Below, one piece after another: positions 24,839 through 32,517 of a stretch of DNA of 64,000 bases. Under the pieces are notes generated by a model. That model was not told the origin of the DNA and ran no database searches. It saw only the letters and a program-made list of their open reading frames with translations. The stretch covers positions 1,302,001-1,366,000 of the forward strand of contig OZ243045.1 of NCBI GenBank assembly GCA_965212125.1, read 5' to 3'. This stretch comes from CAYRJD01 sp965212125. Lineage in GTDB: Bacteria > Actinomycetota > Acidimicrobiia > Acidimicrobiales > Poriferisodalaceae. Within the stretch, counting starts at the first letter, position 1. Each line of letters starts with the position of its first letter. A program made the translations under genes and the position numbers.

Positions 24839-25988
24839 GGTCGCCCGGCGACAGGTAGAACCAGATCTGCGACTTCACATCGGCGTCGGCCATTGCCTTG
24901 CGTGCGGTCATGATCGTCTTGCCCGCCTCGGTCTCCTCGAAAAACCAGCGAGTCCCAGCCCATGCTGACGGCGCATGCTCGGCCAGTTCCAGCAGCGCGG
25001 TCTCGTAGTAGCCACGGATGTCTTGCGCCACACGTGCCGGAATGCCTGGCACGTTCGCTTCCGTCCAGTCGGTGCCATTGGCGATGTCCACAAACGTCTG
25101 CACCGCCGCCGGAATGTCGTCCGCCGCTACCACCCGACCGGCTCCCATGTGGTTGCCGAGCTTGGCGATCGCTCGGTCGTAAGCCGGTCGCAGGCCGCGT
25201 GCCTCATCAACTGCCGGGTGCAGGTCGGGGTCGTGGCGGGGCGGCATCGTGCAAGACACCGCTGCGGAGGCATCATCGGGGATGTCAAGAATCTCTTCGG
25301 CGAAGTGCTCAACGATGGGCTTGTCCGAGCGCAGCAGGCCGAAGGCGTGGGCGAGAACTCGGTGCTGGAAGTCGGGGTCGCCGGGCTTGCCGAGCGGGCG
25401 CCCCAGCGGGAAGTTGCACCACAAGCCACGGGGCGGGGCGATGCCTTCAATCTGTTTTTGGATGGAGCCGAGCGCTACGGTGGCGATTCCTTCGGCTTCA
25501 AAAACGTGGGCGAGCGTACTCACGGTACGCGTGCAGAGCGGTCAGACCGGCGTTAGCAGCACCACGTCCACGCCTTGCTCACGCAGGAGGCGGGCGCCAG
25601 CGGGGCCGCTGTCTAGGCGCACGGCCGACAGGTCGAACTGGTTGCCGGCGTAGGACAGGTGCACGTCGGACACGGAACCGATGGTGCCGTCGGCGGCTAG
25701 CTCGTTGAGGCGGTCGATGGGGAATATGGTGTTTATGTCTAGGCCGAACCCGGTGGCGTCAAAGTTTGGGCTCCAATGGCCGGTCATGTAGTCGTGCCGA
25801 TCGGCTTCCAGCACTCGGTAGCCGGTGTCGGCTGGCTCAAAGTCGTCTTGCTCGGGGTGGTGCAGCGAGGCGGAGGTCACGATTGCGACCTTGGCTTGGT
25901 CTAGCGGCGGCGGCGTAGTGAAAGCGGTGTCCTCAAACTCGGGGAGGTCAAGGGCGTCGGTTAGGTTTTTGATGTCTTGATCGGCCAT
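24834..25988 (-). CDS. Selenoprotein of the GrdB/PrdB (glycine/betaine/sarcosine/proline reductase B) family, UGA = selenocysteine
   Basis: One gene that standard calling splits at an in-frame TGA (25544-25542). The halves are in the same frame: VDVVLLTPV-U-PLCTRT-VSTLAHVFEAEGI. The resulting U-x-x-C motif sits where homologues carry C-x-x-C or U-x-x-C at the redox site (Sec is residue 149 from ATG 25988). About 384 residues. N-terminal part: AIVTSASLHHP and FPIDRLNELAADGTIG, with VHLSYAG; C-terminal part: GIATVALGSIQKQIEGIAPPR, FPLGRPLGKPGDPDFQ, as in the family. In aerobes the substrate of these proteins is unknown. GTG 25994 is an alternative start. Requires selA/selB/selC/selD elsewhere in the genome, not visible here. 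Confidence 0.83.
25514..25544 (-). promoter_or_regulatory. Candidate bacterial SECIS element
   Basis: Immediately after the in-frame TGA (25544-25542), a perfect 6-bp stem GCGTAC (25530-25525) / GTACGC (25519-25514) closes a 5-nt loop CGTGA. The loop begins 17 nt after the TGA and has G at its second position, which fits the published bacterial SECIS rule set (loop 16-37 nt from UGA, G in the first two loop bases). It lies inside the coding sequence as expected for bacteria. Confidence 0.65.
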
Positions 25989-26058
25989 TCGCACAGGCTA
26001 GCTAGTGAGGGTTGGTGGGCGTGCCGCGGGTGGCGGCGCGGGCAGCCGCGCGCTACCG

Positions 26059-26865
26059 CTACTCGGCGGTGTCTTGGGAGCGGTTGCGCAGGCGGCGCAT
26101 GCCTTTCAGCCAGCGGTCAACGTCGTTGGCCTTGCGCTCCACGTAAGTCTGCACTTCGGGGTGCGACAAAATCATGAACCGCTCCTCACGCATTGCGTCG
26201 GTGACCACCTCCGCCACATCCTCCGGCTCCATAATCCCGTCCGTTGCGCCGTCGCCGAGCTGCTTCGGCGCCATCGCCGTGTTCACCCCCTGCGGGCACA
26301 GCACCGACACCAAGATTCCGTCGTCGCCGTAGGTGATCGCTTCCATTTCCGCCAGCTTGATGCAGGCCGCCTTGGTTACCGAGTACGGCGCCGAGCCGAC
26401 CGCCGCCAGCAATCCGGCGGCGCTGGCGGTGTGAACCAGGTAGCCCTCACCGCGTGCCAGCATCGACGGCAGAACTGCGCGGGCGGCGTAAACGTGCGAC
26501 ATCACGTGCAGATCCCACTGCTGTTGCCAGGCGTCGTTGGCTGCATCGATCAGCGCTCCTTGCGCGCCGGCGCCAGCGTTTGAGAAGAACACATCGATCG
26601 GGCCGTGTTGGTCTTCGGTGTCGTGGACTAGCTGCTCTATGGCGGCTTCGTTCGTTACGTCAAGGCCGATGCCAGTGACGGTGGCTGGGTCGGTGGATGA
26701 GGTTGAGGAGGCGGCAACTGCAGCGGCGGCCGACATTGCGGCTTGCTCGTCGTAGTCGGCAAGCACGATGGCGCGGGCACCTTGCTGAAGCCAATGTCTG
26801 GCGGTGGCAGAGCCAATCCCGCCTCCTCCGCCTGTAATGATCACTACTCGGTCACGCAGTTCCAT
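26059..26865 (-). CDS. Short-chain dehydrogenase/reductase
   Basis: NAD(P)-dependent oxidoreductase of the classical SDR family. 268 residues. Seen: nucleotide-binding TGGGGGIGSA (about 11-20), LADYDEQA acidic residue that favours NAD over NADP, SNAGAGAQG (NNAG equivalent), catalytic serine region VHTASAAGLL and YSVTKAACI (Tyr-x3-Lys). C-terminal 20 residues are basic (LKGMRRLRNRSQD). Same strand and 70 bp upstream of the selenoprotein. Substrate unknown. Confidence 0.92.
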   Translation of the reverse strand: MELRDRVVIITGGGGGIGSATARHWLQQGARAIVLADYDEQAAMSAAAAVAASSTSSTDPATVTGIGLDVTNEAAIEQLVHDTEDQHGPIDVFFSNAGAGAQGALIDAANDAWQQQWDLHVMSHVYAARAVLPSMLARGEGYLVHTASAAGLLAAVGSAPYSVTKAACIKLAEMEAITYGDDGILVSVLCPQGVNTAMAPKQLGDGATDGIMEPEDVAEVVTDAMREERFMILSHPEVQTYVERKANDVDRWLKGMRRLRNRSQDTAE

Positions 26866-26919
26866 TTGATCCCGCCTTTGATTGTTTTGTTTCGGCTTGC
26901 AATCTTGCTCATTAAAGTT

Positions 26920-28338
26920 TCAAGCATTCAAAAAATTGGTAATTCGATTGCTCCTACGAAGTACTTTGATAAGGTGAATAATATTAAGAGAAACTAGTAC
27001 CACAGCATGTATAAACAACACGTAAAGTGCGATAATGACTAGTCTCGTAGGACCCTCCGACGTAGATTCTAAGTAAGATTCGTTGGTAAATAATAAGCTA
27101 ATAAAGATAAACAGTAGGCTCATTAGCGTTAGGGTCAAAATAACTATGGTAGAGAGCCCTGTGAATCTTCGAGTGTTTTCAGCTAGAGTAGTTTCTCTTA
27201 ACTTATAATGGTGAGACAGCATCGTAAGTCGATTTTCTAAACGATTGCTTTGGATATTAATACGGCTAGTTTCAATCATCTTGTCGTAAATGGTCACGAT
27301 ACGTTCGGAAGTGGTGGGTGACAGTAAAGAGTTAGCTTCGTTAGTAGCATTGAGAAAACTATTGTAGAGTGTTTCCCCGTTGGTAAGCTCTTTTATAGCC
27401 TCGCTTATTGCGCGTTTGCATTCTTTGGATTTTTCTTTTCTGCGCATACGCTTGAGCGCTTTTTCTTTATCGTGCTTTTCTTTCAGCATTTTATCAATTA
27501 TGCTATCGTCTTTCACTATTGCACTAATTAGCTTGGACATTGAATGGCAACGATTCCATGATGTTTGTAGGGCTATCTCTAGCGCAAGCACTTCATCATG
27601 AGTTTTGGCAGTAAAGACTTGTTGGCGGCTATTAGCTATGCAAATTGTGGACCAATTACTATAGATATGTGAGGTTTCAGTGGTCTCTAAATCATCAAGT
27701 TTTAACAGGTACCCTATCTTATGGGAGTCAGGTTCTATAAGTTTTTTTAGGAAGCTTTCAATTGGGAAAATTAGGTCTTGATCAAGCTCAAAGGAATAAA
27801 ATGTAAAACCGTAGCTTGGGCTTATGTGCTCTCCCAGTAAGTATTGTTCAGTTAAACCCTTCTTTTTAGGTCCAACTAGGCTTCTCTTTTTAGGTCCGAC
27901 CAGCTCTCTTATGCTCTCACTAAAAAAGCGAAGCCTTGTTCCAGTTCCCATATTACTTGATGTCAGGTATTTATTTTGTAGTCTGCGTTGGTAAACTAGG
28001 TGCTTAAAATCACCTTTGCTAAAGTCAATTATATTTTCTTTAGTAATGTATACAAAAACAGCACTAGTGCCTACAAATGCCGCAAATGGCTTAGGAGTAC
28101 CTGTCGTTGTGTAGCCAGGATATTGGAACTCATAAATACTTACCTTGCTACTACCTACATAGGAAGCTATGCGTCTAGCTAAGCCCCGATAGTATCCCCG
28201 ATTAGCGGTGCTTGCAGAGTCTACCCACTTACCGGTTAGCTTGGCATTTAAGTTGGCTATATTTGATTTGGCTATCTCAATATTTTGTTCAGTAAAAAGC
28301 TCTACTGGAACAACTGAAATTATCTCAACGCTTGCCAT
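26920..28338 (-). CDS. Unrecognised AT-rich membrane protein, 472 aa
   Basis: I do not recognise this family. The gene is much richer in A+T than both flanks (roughly 38% G+C by eye) and uses a different codon set, a sign of recent transfer. No signal peptide. The first 250 residues look globular; a duplicated LVGPKKR/LVGPKKK lies near 158-172. A Lys/Glu-rich predicted coiled coil (about 285-325, EKHDKEKALKRMRRKEKSKE) precedes two C-terminal membrane helices (about 395-418 and 432-455). A large N-terminal domain with C-terminal helices recalls some anti-phage effectors, but there is no catalytic motif I can name and no partner gene. Confidence 0.7.
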   Translation of the reverse strand: MASVEIISVVPVELFTEQNIEIAKSNIANLNAKLTGKWVDSASTANRGYYRGLARRIASYVGSSKVSIYEFQYPGYTTTGTPKPFAAFVGTSAVFVYITKENIIDFSKGDFKHLVYQRRLQNKYLTSSNMGTGTRLRFFSESIRELVGPKKRSLVGPKKKGLTEQYLLGEHISPSYGFTFYSFELDQDLIFPIESFLKKLIEPDSHKIGYLLKLDDLETTETSHIYSNWSTICIANSRQQVFTAKTHDEVLALEIALQTSWNRCHSMSKLISAIVKDDSIIDKMLKEKHDKEKALKRMRRKEKSKECKRAISEAIKELTNGETLYNSFLNATNEANSLLSPTTSERIVTIYDKMIETSRINIQSNRLENRLTMLSHHYKLRETTLAENTRRFTGLSTIVILTLTLMSLLFIFISLLFTNESYLESTSEGPTRLVIIALYVLFIHAVVLVSLNIIHLIKVLRRSNRITNFLNA

Positions 28339-28459
28339 CTCTTACCTAGCTATGATCCTTTCCCCTCAGAATTGGAGAAATGTGAAGTGAAAGTCCTGAC
28401 CGATTTATTACGGCTCTGATAGTAGTAGATGGTTTGATCGGGTGTCGTTCCGCTTTATC

Positions 28460-29053
28460 TCATTCGGTTTCTTGGGAGCGGGTGAGGTTGAGGGTGGCCA
28501 GCAGGTCTTCGTGTAGCTCGAACCAGATCGTGTGGAAACTGGGAATAATCGGTTTGGTGAAATACTTCAGATCGCCGTCGGCTATGCGTTCAAGCGCCTT
28601 GTCGAATTGGCGGCGGTAGTGGCTGTAGCGCTCCAGTGCATCGCTTAGTGGCGACAGCACACCGGCGATCCGGAAGCTGAGCTCGGCTAGGCGGGTGAGC
28701 ACGAGGGTGTCGTAGGTCGGGTCGGTGTGGTCGTTGAGGGTGCGGCCGGGTGGGTCGGTGGCGGGTGCAGACGGTGAGGCGGCTGGATCGGCGGCGGGTG
28801 GGTCGGGCTCGGCGGGTGGTTGGTGCGGGGGTGGCTTTACCTGCCAGTCGGTGCACAGCTCCAGCATCGCCGGATTGAGCTGGCGAAACTGCTGGTATGC
28901 AGCCTCAACCACGGGTCGGGTGCCGGTTTCGTCCAGCTCGGCGGCCAGCGCCTCCTCGCCCTTGTCGCGGCCGGCAGTTGTGAGGATGTACTTCTCCACG
29001 CCATCCACCGGGCGATGCAGGCACAAGCCGTCATCGATCAGCTGCGCCAGCAA
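28460..29053 (-). CDS. Winged-helix protein with Pro-rich linker (N-terminus uncertain)
   Basis: 197 residues from TTG 29053. Translation upstream of that codon in the same frame also reads as protein (YLLVWLALRLKGLGEI, then DSIADVHGLPLDEAED) and completes a winged-helix DNA-binding fold continuing into LIDDGLCLHRPVDGVEKYILT. The frame stays open to a TAA near 29235 with no ATG, GTG or TTG, so the true start may be a CTG (29173) or another rare codon. After the domain comes a Pro/Ala/Asp linker (about 75-105) and a helical C-terminal domain (LAELSFRIAGVLSPLSDALERYSHYRRQF). Probably a transcriptional regulator; target unknown. Confidence 0.6.
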   Translation of the reverse strand: MLAQLIDDGLCLHRPVDGVEKYILTTAGRDKGEEALAAELDETGTRPVVEAAYQQFRQLNPAMLELCTDWQVKPPPHQPPAEPDPPAADPAASPSAPATDPPGRTLNDHTDPTYDTLVLTRLAELSFRIAGVLSPLSDALERYSHYRRQFDKALERIADGDLKYFTKPIIPSFHTIWFELHEDLLATLNLTRSQETE

Positions 29054-29314
29054 GTCTTCGGCTTCGTCTAGCGGCAGTCCGTGGACATCGGCGATGGAAT
29101 CAATCTCGCCTAGGCCTTTTAGCCGGAGCGCCAGCCAGACCAGCAGATATGGCTGGCTGGAATGTGCAGTCAGTTGACGCGGGTGGGTTAGGCGCGACTC
29201 AAACGCGGGTGGCGGAAGGTCGGGCGGGCAGCCGGGTTAGTGGCGAAGGGCTGCGGTAAGCGGCCGGCGGGCGAGCAACGGGGCTAGGCGAACTGGGCAG
29301 GGTTAGCGGGCTGA

Positions 29315-29358
29315 GCTACTAGAGCTAACTAGAACTAGCGCTAACTAGAGCTAGAGCT
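29315..29358. repeat. CTAG-dense degenerate repeat at the ferritin-like gene stop
   Basis: Imperfect copies of gctaactaga, with six CTAG tetranucleotides in about 45 bp, overlap the stop (cta 29341-29343) and the last Ser codons. Confidence 0.6.
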
Positions 29359-30528
29359 CCGGCGCAGCGACGTCGCACCGAACGTATTCTCGGCGTCCAG
29401 CTCGGCGGTCAGCGCAAACGCATCAACCTCGTCGGCGGTATCAACCCAATCCTCATACTGGATCACGCCAATCTCGCCAAACTTCTTGCGCAGCCAGCCA
29501 CTGCCAGCATCCAGCAAGCCCAACTTCTTCAGGTTCGGCACGATCTTCGTAAACAGCAAGTGCTGGAACTCCTGGCGGCCAGGATCATGGAACACCCGCG
29601 GCACCACCTCCGCCACGTTCACACCCATGCGCTCCCACACCTCTTGCTGCAGGAACCGATCCCGCATCCGCAGCGCCGCCTCAAAGGCGAACTCCTGGCG
29701 CTCGATCAGCTCCGGCTCGCTCATATCGGCATACGCCTCTCGCAGCGACAACACGCCGAACGCCACGTGGCGAGCCTCGTCGCTCATCACGAATCGCAGC
29801 AGCTGCTTGAGCAGCGGGTCTTCGGTATTCTGATACGCAAAACCGAACGCCGCCAGCGCCAGCCCCTCCACCATGATCTGCATGCCCAGATAGGTCATGT
29901 CCCAGCGGGCGTCCTGCAGGATGTCGTCCAGCAGCATGCGCAGATGCACATTGACGGGATACGACCCGACGCCGGTCAGCTTCGTGTCCAGGTATTTTGA
30001 AAACACCTCCACGTGGCGTGCCTCATCAACCACCTGCGTGGCGGCGTAATACTTGGCGTCGATCCACGGCACGGTCTCCACAATCTTCGCCGTGCACACC
30101 AGCGCACCCTGCTCGCCGTGCATGAACTGGCTAAGCCCCCAGCTCTGCGACTCCATGTTGAACTGCACCCACTCCTTCTTGCCCCACTTGGCGACGCTTG
30201 TGCCTTTGAAGTCCACCAGGTTGTCCAACCCGCCGTGCTTCTCGTACTCTTCGGCGGCGGTTTTTTCCTGGTCAACCGGTGTGTCCCACGGCAGGTCGGT
30301 CTCGCCGTTCCACTGCCCGCCCTTGGCCTTCTCATACAGCTTGGCCAACTGCGGCCGGGCGCCCTTCTCATAATCCCAGGTGTAGATGGCGTCGGCGTTG
30401 TCCTCAACGATATGAATCAGCGAACTCACGTCGCTGTTGCTCATTGTGAGGATTTGGTCTAGATCGTTCGGATCTGCCCGACCTATGAGATCGGTCATCT
30501 CTGTGCGATTGGTATCTGTAACGCTCAT
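29341..30528 (-). CDS. Ferritin-like diiron-carboxylate protein
   Basis: 395 residues. Diiron ligands are visible as a Glu in MHGEQGAL, EARH in VVDEARHVEVF, a Glu in MVEGLALAAF, and a second EARH in MSDEARHVAFG: the E...ExxH twofold pattern of the ferritin-like superfamily, close to AurF-type N-oxygenases and related oxidases of actinobacteria. No signal peptide, so cytoplasmic. ATG start. Lies upstream of a winged-helix gene and downstream of an acyl-CoA synthetase on the same strand. The oxidised substrate cannot be told from sequence. Confidence 0.8.
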   Translation of the reverse strand: MSVTDTNRTEMTDLIGRADPNDLDQILTMSNSDVSSLIHIVEDNADAIYTWDYEKGARPQLAKLYEKAKGGQWNGETDLPWDTPVDQEKTAAEEYEKHGGLDNLVDFKGTSVAKWGKKEWVQFNMESQSWGLSQFMHGEQGALVCTAKIVETVPWIDAKYYAATQVVDEARHVEVFSKYLDTKLTGVGSYPVNVHLRMLLDDILQDARWDMTYLGMQIMVEGLALAAFGFAYQNTEDPLLKQLLRFVMSDEARHVAFGVLSLREAYADMSEPELIERQEFAFEAALRMRDRFLQQEVWERMGVNVAEVVPRVFHDPGRQEFQHLLFTKIVPNLKKLGLLDAGSGWLRKKFGEIGVIQYEDWVDTADEVDAFALTAELDAENTFGATSLRRSSSSS

Positions 30529-30671
30529 TTTTGGTTGCCCCTCTTAGTTGGCATTCGCTGCGCGGCCGATGATTGCCACGTGCTTGACAGAAGCTTAGTC
30601 CATAGCGCGGCGAAACAAGTAGCCAGTTGAGCGCGCGGGGCGGAACGACAGACGTGACGGCGGGGCGAGAC

Positions 30672-32288
30672 CTACTCCAGCGTCAGATCCGCAAACTGCT
30701 CGCGCAAATCCTTCTTGGAAAACTTGCCCGTAGACGTCTTCGGTATCTCATCCACAATCTGCGTGGCATCGGGCAGCCACCACCTCGCCATCCGCGGCGT
30801 CAAATACTCCACCAACTCCTCATGCGTCAGCGTCTCGCCCTCGCCCAAAACCACGCAAGCCAGCGGGCGCTCCATCCACTTCTCCGACGCCACCGCAATC
30901 ACCGCCGCCTCCACCACCTTGGGGTGACTCATAATCTCGTTCTCCACCTCAACGGAGCTAACCCACTCCCCGCCCGACTTGATCAGATCCTTCGTGCGAT
31001 CGACCAACCGCAAATACCCCTTGGCATCGCAGGTCGCAACGTCGCCGGTGCGCAGCCAGCCGTCCTCGGTAAAAGAGTCCGCCGCATCGGGCCGCTCAAA
31101 ATACGACCCCGTCACATACGCACCACGCACCTGCAGCTCGCCGCTGGTCTCACCATCCCACGGCACCTCGTTGGTGGTGTCCGGCTCGCACACCCGAAAC
31201 TCCACCGTCGCCAGCACGGTGCCGATGCTGGCACGCAGGTCGGCCTTGGCGTCCTCGTCCAGATCCGCCTCGCCCGAACGCACGTGCGCAACCGACACCA
31301 GCGGGCTGGTTTCGGTCATCCCCCACGCCTGCAACACGGGCAAACCCACCTGGGCTCGGTACCCCTCCGACAGCGACTTGGGCACGGCCGACCCGCCGCA
31401 CGGAATCGCCCGCAGCGCCGAAACGTCACGGCCGGCTAGCTCGGGCAGCACCGCCATCCAGATGGTCGGCACGCCTGCCGCCACGGTTACTTGCTCGGTT
31501 TCGATCAGCTCCGCCAGTGGTTTGGGGGCGAGGTTCGGTCCGGGATTGACCAGCTTGGCGCCGGCGGCTACCGCAGCGTGCGACAGGCCCCAAGAGTTGG
31601 CGTGGAACATCGGCACGACCGGCAAGATGACGTCCGATTCGCAGATGCCGAGGCCGTCCGCCATCATCGCCGACACCGTGTGCAGGTAGGTGGAGCGGTG
31701 GCTGTAGACGACGCCTTTGGGGTTGCCGGTGGTGCCGCTGGTGTAGCACATTGATGCGGCTTGGCGTTCGTCGGACACCTCAAGGCTGGCGGGTTTGGCG
31801 GCGGCGAGGGCGGCTTCGTAGTCAATGATGCGGGGGTCGTCGGGAATGGGCGGCGCGTCGGCAGCGACATCGTCCATAACGACGTAGTGGCGCACCGATG
31901 GCAGCTGCCCGCTCTCAACTAGCGGCCACAGAACTGGCAGCAGCGACCGATCCACAAAAATCACCTCATCGTCTGCGTGGTTGACGATGTAGGCGACCTG
32001 CTCGGCAAACAGGCGGATGTTCAAGGTGTGCAGCACACGGCCGGAACACGGCACCGCAAAATACAACTCAAGGTGGCGATCGGTGTTCCAGGCAAAGGTG
32101 CCCACACGCCCGTCGACGGTGATGCCCAGATCGTCAAGCATCCCGCCAAGCTGGCGTGTGCGTTGCGCCCAGATGCCGTAGGTGGTGCGGCGCAGATCGT
32201 CTGTTGTGGCGGTGACGATTTCTTTATCGGCAAAGAGTCGTTCGGCTCGCCGGAAGAAAGTGTCCAGCGTTAGCGGGCCGTCCATCAT
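30672..32288 (-). CDS. Long-chain fatty-acid-CoA ligase (AMP-binding)
   Basis: Acyl-adenylate-forming enzyme activating a fatty acid to its CoA thioester. 538 residues from ATG 32288 (MMDGPLTLDTFF); the extension to 32405 is Pro-rich and runs into an intergenic hairpin, so it is rejected. Seen: P-loop-like MCYTSGTTGNPKGVVYSHRS (20 residues), LPVVPMFHANSWG, LQAWGMTETSP, GWLRTGDVATCDAKGYL, LVDRTKDLIKSGGEW, and the catalytic lysine motif PKTSTGKFSKKDL. Closest to medium/long-chain ligases of the FadD group. Confidence 0.94.
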   Translation of the reverse strand: MMDGPLTLDTFFRRAERLFADKEIVTATTDDLRRTTYGIWAQRTRQLGGMLDDLGITVDGRVGTFAWNTDRHLELYFAVPCSGRVLHTLNIRLFAEQVAYIVNHADDEVIFVDRSLLPVLWPLVESGQLPSVRHYVVMDDVAADAPPIPDDPRIIDYEAALAAAKPASLEVSDERQAASMCYTSGTTGNPKGVVYSHRSTYLHTVSAMMADGLGICESDVILPVVPMFHANSWGLSHAAVAAGAKLVNPGPNLAPKPLAELIETEQVTVAAGVPTIWMAVLPELAGRDVSALRAIPCGGSAVPKSLSEGYRAQVGLPVLQAWGMTETSPLVSVAHVRSGEADLDEDAKADLRASIGTVLATVEFRVCEPDTTNEVPWDGETSGELQVRGAYVTGSYFERPDAADSFTEDGWLRTGDVATCDAKGYLRLVDRTKDLIKSGGEWVSSVEVENEIMSHPKVVEAAVIAVASEKWMERPLACVVLGEGETLTHEELVEYLTPRMARWWLPDATQIVDEIPKTSTGKFSKKDLREQFADLTLE

Positions 32289-32405
32289 GGTTGAGATCAC
32301 TTGAGGAGCCTTTCGCTTGGGGTGTGTTGGAGGGTGTGTTGGGGGTGTGTTGGGGGATTGGGAGGGGTTGGGGATTCGGGGATTTTGGGGAGCGCTGGAA
32401 CGCAA

Positions 32406-32438
32406 GCTACCCGGCGACTGGGACAGTCACCGGGTAGC
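32406..32438. terminator. Strong hairpin downstream of the first CWB2 gene
   Basis: GCTACCCGGCGACTG and CAGTCACCGGGTAGC form a 15-bp stem with one mismatch around a GGA loop. It sits about 80 bp beyond the stop of the large CWB2 gene and before the CoA ligase start. There is no long T run on either side, so rho-independent termination is plausible, not certain. Confidence 0.5.
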
Positions 32439-32517
32439 AGGGTAATTGTGGGACCCGCAGGTCTGCTTCCGCAGGTTTGCCTGCAGAGGTTTGCTGGCGG
32501 GCTGACGGGCGGGTTAG

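Noticed and set aside
24834..25523. Second half of the selenoprotein as an independent gene
   Set aside because: Starts within the hairpin loop after an in-frame TGA, lacks a ribosome-binding site, and continues the upstream family.
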